Of a stretch of 64,000 nucleotides of DNA, positions 31,978 through 44,323 are shown piece by piece. The position numbers and the translations under genes were made by a program. The first letter of the stretch is position 1. Each line of letters starts with the position of its first letter. Source of the stretch: Doryteuthis pealeii (Eukaryota; Mollusca; Cephalopoda; Myopsida; Loliginidae); contig CM042181.1 of the NCBI GenBank assembly GCA_023376005.1, forward strand, positions 17,277,412 through 17,341,411. The letters run 5' to 3'. The notes below the pieces were generated by a model, which saw only the letters and a program-made list of their open reading frames with translations, ran no database searches and was not told the origin of the DNA.

Positions 31978-32018
<41 letters not shown>

Positions 32019-32129
32019 GCCAATTGGATATTGGATAAAACAACACGTCTTCGGCATAAAATGACCCAACAAGGATCGACATGCCGTAAAACCCAACCAA
32101 CCAACCGAAATTGGTCAGGTCTGCTGGTT

Positions 32130-32178
<49 letters not shown>

Positions 32179-32367
32179 ATTGTATTAGAAACGAAGTTTG
32201 TTTTTTTTTTTTTTTTTGTTACAAGTTGACAAAAAGTCTTAATCAGACTTCTGAACTTATAATTGGCCTCTTTTGTGAAAAGTTTTCTAAACAGGGAGTC
32301 AGCAGATCTCTTGATCCCGATCTCTCTAATAGCACAATTCAAACCGATTGAAAAAGGAATTTCGTTG
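31085..32367. repeat. Hairpin motifs, poly-A and an (AAT)n block of ~590 bp
   Basis: 31100-31145 and (reversed) 32050-32100 carry the CGGCATGTCAA...TTATGCCG hairpin motif. 31398-31980 is (AATAAT/AATAAA)n, followed by a T-run; copy B has only about 20 bp of it (55018-55038). Long Ile/Tyr/Leu frames here are artefacts. Confidence 0.85.
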
Positions 32368-32872
32368 GCTTGGTTTGGTTTGTGGCATATCAACCTCAGT
32401 GGGTCATTTAATGCCGATAAAGTTTTGAAATAAATCTATTCTTAATGGATAATACAATTTTTTTATAAATACATTTTTCTAGTTAACCCATAGATGGGAC
32501 CCTAACAGGTACTACCACTCCGGGTCAGAGTGGACCAGGGAGAAATGGTGATGAAGGGGTGCTCCACATTCCCCAAACCTCCAAAACTGGAACCTCACCA
32601 TCAGATAGAGTTTAACGTCATTCCCAGGACATGTAGACCCGCAGCCACCGCCTTCTAGCACCCATATGATGAAAAGGGGTTGGGGTTAGCCACAAGGGCA
32701 ATATGGTTGGGAAAATCATATAGGGGCTAGGGCTTGACGTGACCAGCCGATTGATCAGAGGGGGCCTCTCCGACCGCCCGTCTAGCCCAAGATAGGGCCA
32801 AAGTGGAGTATTGCATGTCATGAACTGGGTGCAGTCGGTGCATTCTAACGCCCCACCGACAGGGCGGGAATT
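32368..32872 (+). repeat. R1 repeat with internal deletion
   Basis: Matches copy B 55430-56030, but about 110 bp (GCTCATCCACCTCGGCT... to ...CTGCAGA) are missing at 32826 before GGTGCAGTCGGTGCATTCTA. Confidence 0.75.
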
Positions 32873-32964
32873 TCGTTGGCTTGAACTAAAAGGAGGACAC
32901 TAATCAACAAATGTTGGAAATCGATGTGAAGAACCAATTTTTTAAGTCGCGAATTTGATATTTG

Positions 32965-33003
<39 letters not shown>

Positions 33004-33549
33004 GTCTTCGGCATAAAATAACCCAACAAGGTTTACATGCCGTAAAATCCAACTAACTGACGTTTTTAGTCAGGTTTGTCGGATATTAAAAAAAAAAATT
33101 TTTTAAATTTCAAAATAGATAAAAAAAAATTAAAAAGAAAATTTAAAGAAAATAAAAAAAAATAAAAAAAGCAATTTCAGTTGTACAAGAAGCGAACAAA
33201 CATTTCTAACACAAGTTGAAAAAAAAGTCTTATTCAGACTTGTGCTCACAATTGGCCTCTTTGGTGAAAAGCTTTCTAAAACAGGAAGTTAGCAGATCTC
33301 TCTAATTGTATTATTCTATTCAAACAGGTTGAAAAAGGAATTTGATTGGCTCAGCCGCAGATGAACTCGAGTGCACTAAACAATTGTTGGGAATCGATAC
33401 GATCTACTAATCTTTTTCTTTTAAATAGTCCATTTGATATCAGCAATGGCGGGTGTAAAAGTCGTTGTGACAAAGATTCTGTTTGATAAATACAGAACAG
33501 GTTTAAGCAGGTCTTGTGCAAGTTCATACTAAACAATCTCCTATAACTA

Positions 33550-33985
33550 GAGGGAGGTCTTTATATATATTTACCAACATCCTGTATACAATGATCAAGC
33601 CTCTTTATCTCTATATAAAGACCTCCCTCGTCGCCCCGAGTTCAAATCCTGGACGTGGTAATTGCATTTCACCTAGCGCTAATACCCTTGGGAAAGGTAT
33701 GAATCCTACCTGCACGAGCAGGATGTGACACAAGGTCAATTTCTTAAGCGGAGTTCAGCAGGTTTGAATTCAGAGTTTTCCTTCTCCTAGACCGGTTGCC
33801 TAACCAAGGTTAAAGAGCCCAGTCTGCCCTACTATTTACCCATAGCTGGAGGGATAGTAGGATTCATACCTTTCCCAAGGGTATTAGCGCTAGGTGAAAT
33901 GCAATTACCACGTCCAGGATTTGAACTCGGGGCGACGAGGGAGGTCTTTATATAGAGATAAAGAGGCTTGATCATTGTATACCGA
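33550..33985. repeat. Head-to-head SINE-1 pair joined to a palindrome
   Basis: 33554-33632 has GAGGGAGGTCTTTATATA and later its complement. A plus-strand SINE-1 head piece (33633-33712) faces a minus-strand one (33740-33938); the outer sequence AATGATCAAGCCTCTTTATC recurs inverted at 33952-33975. The whole block could fold into a long hairpin. Copy B 56680-57105. Confidence 0.75.
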
Positions 33986-34600
33986 GATCTCGGAGTAACG
34001 AGATTAAGGACAAATCTCGGTAAGAACGAGATTTAGGGAAAGAACAGAATAACAAAGATGGCGTCTTGAACTGCACACTTTACTTATGTATGAGGCTGTA
34101 AATAGAACCTTTTGTTGGCCTTTACACAACATTTCAACCGTTATGCCCTAGGGCCTTCTTCAAGTGTTTGTCAACCTCGGAAGCCTTGTGTTCAACAAGC
34201 TTAACACTTGTAAAAAGTCGATGTGTCAAAGATTCACTTTGATAAATACACAACAGGTTTAAGCATGCCTTGAGTAAGTTCAGACGAAACAATCTCCTAT
34301 AACTTGGAGGTCTTTATACAGAGAAGGAAATATTTATCATTTGTATTAATACTCGTGCTCCTTAAAAGTACGACCGTTATCTTGTAAGAAAAAGAAAAAA
34401 AAAAAAAAAAAAAAGGTCTCGATCATTTTTATTTAGATTTTTAGAATTGTTGTCCTCTAATACATTAATACTATTGTTCCTTATCTTCTATATGAAACAA
34501 TCTCCCATAGCTTGGGGGAGGCGCTTCATACGATGAAAAAAAAAGTTCTGTATTGCCGCCCAAATCCAAACTTTTTTTCAGTCCTAGGTATAGACGTTAA
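33986..34600. repeat. Partial LTR-like repeat and unassigned DNA
   Basis: 33976-34040: GAGATCTCGGAGTAACGAGA, then TCGGTAAGAACGAGAT, as in 8886 and 63761. 34125-34165 contains a reversed CTTGAAGAAGGCC motif. Poly-A at 34393-34413. No exon. Confidence 0.5.
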
Positions 34601-36400
34601 ATTGCATCTAGTGTGAGGTTCCAGTTCTGGGAAATGTGTATTACCCCTTCATATCCATTACTTTCCAGGTCAACAGACCGGAGTGGTAGTACCTGTTAGT
34701 GTATCAACAATAGGTTAAACTAGATCAAAAATCTGTTTAAAAATAATTTGAATACCAGCAATAATTAATAAAACAAAAACGTCCCCGGCAATAAAATAAC
34801 CAACAAGGGTTGACATGCCATAAAATCCAAACAACCCTAAGAGCTTTGTATACTTGGGCATAAAATAATCCAAAAAGGGTTGACGTGCCGTAAATCCAAC
34901 CCACCAACCATAAGAGCCTTGTATACTTTGGCATAAGATAACCCAACAAGAGTTGACATGCAGTAAAATCCAACCAATAAACCAAGGCCAAGTTAATTTT
35001 GTTTCTGGCATGAATGAAATGAATAAAAATAGAAGAGTCTTCGGCATAAAAATAAACCCAAACAAGGGTTGACATACGCTGGTAAAATCCAGCCACAAAA
35101 CCTTTGACAAATGAGATTTGTTTAGAAAAATTATATTCCAAGAAAAACATGGCTTTGTTTGGGAGAATAATCGTTAGTTGAGAAAAAATGATTCACCAAC
35201 CCGTTTCAAATAAATACGATGTGACACAAGTTAACAAGTAGGAGTCGTTCAGCGCAAAACCTAACCTTTCAGTAGTAATGGATATGGCGAGACTAGATTG
35301 CTAACCATCACAATTTCGAGGGGACGCCAATGGTTGTTGGTTAAGCATATCCTTTCATCGTACAGTAGTATATATCTATTAATAATGGAGATTCGCTTCC
35401 GGTTTTTTTAACCAAAAACTACGTTACATTACCCAAAATCGTCATAACATAGAATAAATACACTCAAAATTTGAAACAATGCAACATTAGGACAGTCCTA
35501 CATTGTTTTTTAAAACAAGTTTTATAAATACATGACTGGTATTATATATCAATTATAATATAGTTTGTTTTATTTTAATACATAATTTAAAGTTTACATT
35601 TCAAATTGTTTTTATTTTTAAATCTCTTTAAATGAATTTGATGATTTTACTTAGAATTACAAACTCGCTGACATTGAATTTTTAACTCCCACCGTCAGGC
35701 AATGTTTCAAAAATCTATTTTACATCGCAGGAGGGTGTTTTTTATTTTAATTTTGCTAGATAATATAATGCTATACATATATATATCCTCCCACAAACAG
35801 TGGTTTGAGAATTGCATTGGTGAGAAACTGTCAGTAACAAAGAGCCGTTACTTCATGTGCACGCTAAATCCCGAACTTAGATTGTGTAGTACATGGATGC
35901 ATGGATGTATGCATGTATACCTGTGTGTGCGTATATACGATGGACTCTCCCGTCGATCGACGTATGAGTGTTTCATACAATGAACATTTCTACAGTGATT
36001 GTTTATAGTGGTGAGGCTTGTGTTGGAACCATCCACACTTTTTGGCGCAGTCGATAGGAAAGAATTGGTGCATCAAGGGTTGCCACAAACCAAATCAACG
36101 ACCGACCTCAGGAAATTTTGAATTCAGAGTTATCCCTCTCCCTAGCCTGGTTACTACCAAGGCTGAAGGGCCCATCGCCCTAACTATTTTAACCCATAGC
36201 TGGAGGGAATTTTGAATTCATTTATCCTATATATACATTAACTAGACAGATACAGAAAATTCAAATTAATATATTGGATAGATACACAGAAAGATAGATA
36301 CTACTGAATAAAAATAGACAAATAGATGGACAAAGATTAAAAAAAAAAAAAAAAAAAAAGAATCACATTATACAATGAAAATCCAGTTCCTAAACATACA
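34601..36400. repeat. R1 fragment, four hairpin-motif repeats, SINE tail, low-quality sequence
   Basis: 34600-34715 is a reversed R1 5' piece. 34780-35105 has four ~80-bp repeats of the form GGCATAAAATAA-CCAACAAGGGTTGACATG-CGTAAAATCCAACC. 36110-36220 is a SINE-1 tail. Small indels relative to copy B (57720-59500) are frequent. No gene. Confidence 0.65.
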
Positions 36401-37069
36401 TCTTATTATAATGGACATTGTGTGCTTTTCTGTTCTGTAACCGAAACTATATTCCTACTCAAGTCCACAATTCTCTTAGTTATTGGACATCAGATTCTCC
36501 ATGATTTTATTTTATAATAAACCTCAATTATTCAATAAAATTGTCTTACATTATTAAACTGTGTAACTATGTCTCATAACTGACAACATGCAATTATATT
36601 TATATATACAATAAACAAAAAGCGGTTTACAGTGTGAATGGGAAGGCTAATTTGCATATTAATATTAAAAAATCTGAATTTAATAAAATATGTGCTCAGT
36701 GTTAAATTGATTTCTAACTGTTTGGTTTTATTTTAATGAATATAAGCAAAAATCTCTTCAATGAATCTTAATGAAATCCATTAACAAAGATAAAAATAAC
36801 TGTCAATTTTATTCTTTTTACTTCCTCTTATAACTAAATACTTAAATTAGAAAAATAACAATGAAAGACGAGAGTGATGGAAGAGTAAGTTCCCAGTTGT
36901 TCCATTTTTATTATACTCCCTGTTTCAAATCTTTTATTATATCTCCTCTGTTCAAATCTTTTTATCTGTATTCTTATTTAGTTTCATTTTAGCCTTTCTA
37001 ATTTAATACAATATTTTATTACATTAAACTTAAATACTTGCATTCCCGGAGGGTTATGATATTTGCTAG
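36401..37069 (+). mobile_element. Helitron Hel-N1, upstream member of a head-to-tail pair
   Basis: Starts TCTTATTATAATGGACATTG and ends CTAG at 37066-37069. The 3' hairpin is corrupted (CATTCCCGGAGGGTTATG), whereas its counterpart in B (59535-60183) is intact, which suggests sequencing error. Confidence 0.85.
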
Positions 37070-37675
37070 TCTTATTATAATGGACATTGTGTGCTTTTCT
37101 GTCTGTAACCGAAACTATAATTAACTATTTCAAAGTAACAATTCCCTTAGTTTATTTACGTCACATTCTACTGGATTTTTATTTTTATTTTAAACCTCAA
37201 TTATGAATAAAATTGTTTTACATCTATGATATCTATTGGTAACATCGCACAATATCTAATAACATGGCCATTATATTATATATACATCAACAAAAATACG
37301 CAGTTTACTAGTGTGAATGGAAGGCATATTTGGCATAATTGATATTAAATTTGATTTTTAATAAATATGTGCTTAGTGATTGATTTCTGAAATTGTTTGG
37401 TTTTATCTTTAATGAATATTATCTAAAATCTCAGGGATAAGTCTTAAAAGAAATCCATTAACAGGAAATTAACTAATTTTATCTTTTACTTCCTAATTTT
37501 TAACTAAATGAGTTTAATATTAGGAGAAATTTAGGCATGAAAGAGGGAGTGAGGGAAGAGCAAAGTTTCAGTTGTTCTATGTTCTTTATTATACCCCCCT
37601 CTGTTTCAATATTTTTAATCTGCTTTCTTATTAAGTTTCATTAGCAATTTCTAATTTGATACATATTTTATTACA
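37070..37675 (+). mobile_element. Helitron Hel-N1, downstream member, cut at the assembly junction
   Basis: TC follows the previous CTAG with no base between. The copy stops at TTACA before n at 37676; the matching element in B (60184-60805) continues to its CTAG. Confidence 0.85.
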
Positions 37676-37676
37676 N
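37676..37676. other. Ambiguous base at the A/B junction
   Basis: The only n in the window. Left of it is Helitron 3' sequence (equals 60763 in B); right of it is the middle of the coiled-coil exon (equals 13829 in A). Confidence 0.97.
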
Positions 37677-37680
37677 TAAT

Positions 37681-37800
37681 AACCAATCTGTGTTCCAATT
37701 GAGTATCTCTTTGACGAGAAGATAAAATTGGTGATGTATCAGCTTGCCCTTGTAAATGATCCTTACGTGAACGACGTTGAGCCTGAACAAAAAAGAAAAA
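37681..37800 (-). pseudogene. TRAF coiled-coil exon, second copy, truncated and noisy
   Basis: Matches 13829-13925 and the acceptor side (AACGACGTTGAGCCTG) but with several single-base insertions and deletions that break the frame (GAGTATCTCTTTG, GATAAAATTGG, GATCCTTACGTGAACG). The exon's 3' part and the MATH exon are absent from copy B. The damage looks like poor consensus rather than evolution. Confidence 0.75.
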
Positions 37801-39285
37801 CCCATTAGGATAATAATAATGACATTATTGTTTTACAGCTGCTCAGTAGCATCACCCAACTCATCAAAGTCTTCATGTTAGATACACAGAATTAATGTAT
37901 TAGTGTCAGGAACATGAACTAGCGATACAAGTAATAATATACATGTATGTGTACCAGTGCCCTCAGGCGTGCACCACAATTCATCATAGTTCCATTGCTC
38001 TAGTTACACAGAATAATGTAGTTAGTGTCAAGGAACATATGAACAGCCTACATAATATATAATGTATGTGTGACAGCTGCTCCAGGTGCCACCACAAACT
38101 CATCAAAAGTCTTGCAGCTAGTACACGAATAATGTATTCAGTGTCAGAACATTGAAAGCATACAGTAATAATATTACACGTTTGGTACAGTGCTCAAGGT
38201 GCACCACAATTCATCAAAGTCTCATGTCTAGTACACGAATAATGTATTAGTGTCAGGAACATGAATAGCATAAGTAATAAATACATGTATGTGTACAGTG
38301 CTCAGGTGCACCCAACTTCAGCAAAGTCTCATGTTCCCAGTACACAGAATAATGTATTAGTGTCGGAAACAGGACCTGAATAGCATCCCAGTAATAATAA
38401 CATGTATGTGTACAGTGGCTCAGGTACACCACAATTCATCAAAGTCTCATGTCTAGTACACAGAATAATGTATTAGTGTCAGGAACATGAATAGCATACA
38501 GTAATAATATACATGTATGTGTACAGTGCTCAGGTGCACCACAACTCATCAAAGTCTCATGTCTAGTACATAGAATAATGTATTAGTGTCAGGAACATGA
38601 ACAGTTTACAGTAATAATATACATGTATGTGTACAGTGCTCAGGTGCACCACAACTCATCAAAGTCTCATGTCTAGTACACAGAATAATGTATTAGTGTC
38701 AGGAACATGAAAAGTTTACAGTAATAATATACATGTATGTGTACAGTGCTCAGGTGCATCACAATTCATCAAAGTCTCATGTCAAGTACACAGAATAATG
38801 TATTAGTGTCAGGAACATGAATAGCATACAGTAATAATATACATGTATGTGTACAGTGCTCAGGTGCATCACAATTCATCAAAGTCTCATGTCAAGTACA
38901 CAGAATAATGTATTAGTGTCAGGAACATGAACAGCATACAGTAATAATATACATGTATGTGTACAGTGCTCAGGTGCATCACAATTCATCAAAGTCTCAT
39001 GTCAAGTACACAGAATAATGTATTAGTGTCAGGAACATGAATAGCATACAGTAATAATATACATGTATGTGTACAGTGCTCAGGTGCATCACAATTCATC
39101 AAAGTCTCATGTCAAGTACACAGAATAAAGTATTAGTGTCAGGAACATGAATAGCATACAGTAATAATATACATGTATGTGTACAGTGCTCAGGTGCACC
39201 ACAACTCATCAAAGTCTCATGTCTAGTACATAGAATAATGTATTAGTGTCAGAAACATGAACAGTTTACAGTATTAATATGCATG
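37801..39285 (-). repeat. 110-bp minisatellite, copy B, ~13 units
   Basis: Same unit as 13960-14640. The first six units (to about 38400) contain many indels, the rest are clean. Forms the 3' UTR of the LINE remnant at 39300-39560. Confidence 0.85.
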
Positions 39286-39294
39286 TATGTGTGT

Positions 39295-39565
39295 GCGTGT
39301 GTCCATATGTATGTGGAGAGCGGCATCAGGTATAGTGTCGGTGGGCTACAGGAAACATGGAGGCTTTGAAAGATTCAGTGCTTCGGCAGCCTACAACAGA
39401 CGCGGGCAGTTTATTCCACGTCTCCGCAATTCTGAGCGTGAAAAAAAATGTTTCCGAAAGTCACGTGAGCAGTGCTGTTTTCCGACTTTGTAGGCATGCC
39501 CACGTGTGTTAGAAAGATGGAGATCAAAAAGGTGCTCAAGGTTGCTGAAGGTTATATACATCTAT
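39295..39565 (-). pseudogene. LINE ORF2 C-terminal remnant, copy B
   Basis: Counterpart of 14655-14910 with near-identical sequence, including ETWNKLPA and TRGHAYKVRKQH pieces; the A-run has a different length. Confidence 0.75.
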
Positions 39566-40635
39566 ATTTCTGAAATGATGTTGGGGTTGTCTGCCCTTTG
39601 CCTGGAAGAGTTATCTTTCCACTGGGTTTCCGTTTCTGACCACCAGGGGCCCGTTGTATTTAAGCGCCTGTTTTCAAACTGCCTCTTTCTTCGGAAACTC
39701 AGACATGGGTGTAGGAATTGCTGTCTACAGTCTATGAGGAACAAAATATAAGTTCGCAGAATGTAATGACGAAAGGGAATTTATTCACATGTATTCTCAA
39801 CAACAGTCAATATAACAAGTACTTAGGGGCAGTACTTACAGTTCATATATTTCCCTCGTTGAGGGAGGTGTCAGGTTGAGTCTTCGGTTGTTGCTCCCTC
39901 ACTAAGGGGAAAGTTCCTTCAGTCACAAGGGACTGAGACGAGCTCGTTTCTACGAGGCTCACACGTTGGTACCAAAACCGTAGAGAGAATTCTTCACCCA
40001 ATCTGGTGACGTTACCTTTTCTACTTCCTGTCCCCGAAGGCACAGGAGAGTTCTAGTCCCTACATGGGTTAGACGTTTGTCTACACCCTTCTCGTGTGCG
40101 AGGCTTTGGCCCCTATTACAAGATCACTAGTAAGTGATTTGTTTTATGGACACTCTATAACCCCTCATTATTGCTATGTGCGTGTATATCTTCTATGTAA
40201 CTCTTGTGTATCTTGTTTCATGTACATGTATTTTATGTATCATTTCCATGTGCTGTCCAATTTATTAAATGTTATCTTTAACATTCGTGTCGGAGTTGTT
40301 TGTTTCAACCGGTTATAAACTTATAACATTGAATCTTACAATATTTTATTGTTTACACATAGCGAACTTGTATACTCTACGTTCTGGCCGTTACAATCTC
40401 TGGCCTTCTATTATAGTCCACGTTACGGCCGCTACACTCTGCGACCTTCTATTGTACTCCAATATACTGCGTATTTTGGCCGCTACACTGCGACATACAA
40501 CATGTAGCTTCCATTGTGTGGATATTCTAACGCCCCACCGACAGGGCGTAAAAATATCCTGATGAAACGAGATAAAAAAAAAGGGGGTGCCTAAAGGTGA
40601 TTAAAATAAAAAGAAGCCTGGAGGTTTTTATTTAC

Positions 40636-40800
40636 CATATAAATACAACCAAATGGTTGATAGTAACAAGGAATTACGGTGGCTGGACAATTCCCAACTT
40701 TCTCGTCAGCATGAAGTGCAATGTTGTCCCTCTGAAAACCCGTTTGTCCGCACTGGGTGCAATTGACCGGAAATTTCTGACACTTTACCACGTGATGTTT
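40636..40800 (-). CDS. TRAF-family gene copy B, third zinc-finger exon
   Basis: 165 nt, same splice sites as 15934-16098 (acceptor CTTCCAG, donor ATG|GTAAAT). Differences from copy A are few and it stays open (KHHVVKCQKFPVNCTQCGQT). If A and B are haplotypes, this is the same gene. Confidence 0.88.
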
Positions 40801-41324
40801 CTGGAAGAGAAAAAAGGCGCGAAAAAAATCAGTAATCTTTGATTTGAAGCTTCAGGTCAGGATATTCTGAGAAATCTAAGAATATCCTGAATAATATAGA
40901 ACAAGGGTTAACTATTTATTGGGAAAAAGGAAAAAGTATTAAAGAGAAAAAAAAAAAAGAAAAAAAAAGGGAAAGGTAAGAGTTGCTGCCCTTGGTCAGA
41001 AAAAAAGTGGGGGCTTATTTCCCTTAAGTTTTGTTTTGATTTGAAAAATGACCGGGAAAAATTTGACTGGGACAGACGGTAACTGGGCCCCAACGATAGG
41101 AGAAAGACGGTCAGAAGGGGGTTGATTTTCAGTACTTATTTTCTTAAAAAATATTCCACTTAAAAAAATGTTTTTTTTTTATTTACAACTTCGGTCTTTT
41201 ATCTTTTTATTTATTCTGTAATTAGTATCAATCAAGGATCAACTCGCCAATATTTTACACTCCCAAAGTAAGGGGGGTGGGGGTCAAAATTAAGCGACCT
41301 GAAAAAAAAAAAAAATAAGACTTA

Positions 41325-41776
41325 AAATAACGTCCCCAGCTATGTCGTCTCGGCAGTGTTACTTGAAAGAAAACAACCAACTTAGGGCGTTAAATGTATT
41401 TTAGAGGGGGGGGGCTTCTCTTTATGAACAAATGGAGATGGGTGGATAGATATATATAAACAAAGTAAAAAATGAACAAATTGAGGTAGATTTTTAAAGA
41501 AAATAAGTATACGATAGATAGATATCCATCTTCATATCTAAACAAGAATTACGACAAATTTCTATAAATAAATTTCTAAACAATTACGATAAATAAATAA
41601 GAATTACGACAAAAAAAAAAAAAAGAGAAGCCCCCCCCCCTCTAAAACACATTTAACGCCTAAGTTGGTTGTTTTCTTTCAAGTAACACCGAGATGACAT
41701 AGCTGGGTGACGTTATTTTAATAGTCACCGGGTAGCAATTTCTGAGGCAGGAGACCAGGACGCACTTCCTCAAATT
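41325..41776. mobile_element. MITE-G copy B, with contracted minisatellite
   Basis: Inverted arms 41330-41425 and 41625-41717 as in 16606-17404, but the 30-bp array between them is reduced to one to two units. Confidence 0.8.
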
Positions 41777-42741
41777 ACTAAATAAAAAGTAAATTAAAGA
41801 AAAAAAAAAAAAAAAAAAAAAAGCGTTGATTTTTAATTAAATTTGAAAATCAAAAGAAAAAATTAAAACCAATCTAAGTAGTCATACAATACATCTTGTA
41901 GATGCATACTAGGTGGTCGCTATCAGTGATGCACCATCTTCATTGCCGATTACGGGTTCTTGTGCATCATATCGGCTCCGATAGCAACCCCAACTTGAAT
42001 CCTGAATCTTCAAGTTGCCACCCTGTAAGCTACGTGCTGCTAGAATTGACATTTTGATTCAAATAAACTTCACAAGAAGTTGAACTCTCAAATAGGGAAA
42101 CCACAGTAATTATTAGTGAAATAGATCACTAATTAGGACCAAGCCTATTTTAGTAGTGACCATACCAAGCGGAGTTTAACAGGTTTGAATGCAGAGTTGT
42201 CCTTCTCAGACTGGTTGCCTAATCAAGGCAAAAGAGCCGAGTCTGGCACAAGAGGGTGAATCGCCAATATATGGTATTGATGCTTAAATAGAATTCCTTG
42301 ACAAAAGTCACTTATTGTGTAGGGCAGTCAACCAGCGAGTGGTATTATCCAGCGCTACATTTACTCTCAGCAGAATAAGTCTGGCTGCAAACGCCACAAA
42401 TTTTGCAACCTTTTGAATATGTTTCTTTGTTTTCATTTGTTCTCGTCTTTCATCCGATTTTATTGGCTTATTGGGAATTGTAAGAGCCAAGCAAATAACT
42501 TAATCAATGCAAGGGTTTTTTTTTGGGGGGGGGTTGGGGGGGTACATGAGGATTTTAATGGAGCATCCTACGAGGATCCAATTCGCGATACGTTAATGGA
42601 TCTGCGGACTAACCTTTTTAAAAATCTCTCGGCCCTGGAGATGCCGGGTAGATGCTTCTAGTTTTATAAATTTCAAAAAAAAAAATGACAAAAAAAGACA
42701 AAAAAAAAAAAAAAAAAAAAAAAAGTCAGAAAAGAGACAAG

Positions 42742-42776
<35 letters not shown>

Positions 42777-42798
42777 ATTAAGAATCGAGAAACTTTAC

Positions 42799-42957
42799 CA
42801 TTTTGGAAATTTCCGGCATTGATTCTTTACAATGTTCACATTCGATAATCCGCATGGGACAATCGGAAGATTTGTGATCCGAGAGGTTCTTACGTGTTGT
42901 GGTCTTTTGACACTCATCGCAGGTAATAGAACCATACGAACACTTGGTGACATGTTC
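42799..42957 (-). CDS. TRAF-family gene copy B, second zinc-finger exon (intact)
   Basis: 159 nt, 53 codons, open: EHVTKCSYGSITCDECQKTT, then NLSDHKSSDCPMRIIECEHC. It supplies the T missing from copy A and restores the phase with both neighbouring exons. Acceptor TATTTTAG, donor ATG|GTAAAG. Confidence 0.92.
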
Positions 42958-43734
42958 CTAAAATAAATAGATATAAATATAAATAATAAAAAAAGAAAAA
43001 AGACGCGAAAATTTTTCTTTGTTTAGTTGCTGACTAAGGAGTTACCCACATCAGGAACCATAGCCTCAAGGATCCAGCAGGAAGTGATGCTTTCAGCGTA
43101 ATTTAACAGTGTAACGAGATAATGAAGGTCCTGACTTTTGCGAGCCCTACTATAGAAAAAGGAGGAAGAAGAAATGAGACAAGGTGGAGGCTTTGAAAAA
43201 GCGTGGAGTGATGAACGATGATTTGACCAGAGAGTGACCCCCGAATAGAGAATTGAGTGTCAACCTGAAGTTTCGGGTGTTGACCGGAAACTTCAGTTAC
43301 GTGGTGACGTGGAACGACGAAGAAAGATACCAGCCTCTTTTTGCTTTGAGAGTCGTAAGGGTACGGATCGGACCTTGGGTCCCTTGTGGGATCACAGTAA
43401 TCTAGCAGTGTTCTCTCTCTGCCGTTCCTCCTCTCCGATACAGCCCACGAGACGAGCCTGGAAATAAAAAGCTAAGCAGCTTGTGACGATATATTTCTCG
43501 TGTTGTACTTTTTTTTTTATCGACAAGATGACCGCCACGTGCAGAACGCCTTTTTTAGTGTCGTGAATTTGGAAGCACATTGACAAGGCCCGCTATACAA
43601 CAGATATCGTTATTAGAACGTTACGTATATCCGTTTGGTACTGTGAATATATCGCTACCGCCACGTTACAGTGACAGAATTATTGGAAAAAATATATACA
43701 CACAAATAGAATGAGAAATAAAGTGTTTCATTAC

Positions 43735-43839
43735 CTTAAATAATGTTAACTCAGCAAACCAATCACAACCGTCCTCTTTATTTGGGCAAGACACTGACAA
43801 GGAGTTGATTTCTCTCTCAAAAGCCAAATCTAAAAAAAT
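43735..43839 (-). CDS. TRAF-family gene copy B, first zinc-finger exon
   Basis: 105 nt as 19349-19453, coding LAFEREINSLSVSCPN and GCDWFAELTLFK. Same double acceptor; the upstream AG is required by phase. Confidence 0.9.
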
Positions 43840-44323
43840 CTTTAAATAAAAATGAATAAATAGATATATGTTCAATCAGGTGGTCTAACTTTAGGTACCG
43901 GACACGTATGCGGAAAGGAGTGGGGGCGTGTTGTAAAAAGAACATGGTACCTCTAAAGTAGGAGCATTTCCAAAGTGAGGTACCCAAGTGAGTACCCGGT
44001 AGTAGTGGTATTTTTGTAATTTAATCATTGTAGATAAATTATCTTGATCAATTATTTTTTTTATCTACATCTAGATTATAATAAAAAGGTGCTAAATACC
44101 AACACAAATAAGAAATTTATTTATCAATAGTAGGTACAAGTTTTAAAGGATAAGTAAAAGAAAAACTTTATTTTTGTTAAACTACTATTTATGGGAGGCC
44201 ATGCCTAATAGCATGAAGCTAAGCCCATGGACGCTCACAGGAAACGATACAAGACACACCAGACAACAGAAACATATCATGAGACAAATTAGCCGTGTGA
44301 GAATCTAAATGCAAATCTGTTGT

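Noticed and set aside
31384..32100. 228- and 238-codon minus-strand frames of Ile, Tyr and Leu
   Set aside because: Translation of an (AAT)n repeat; nearly absent from copy B.
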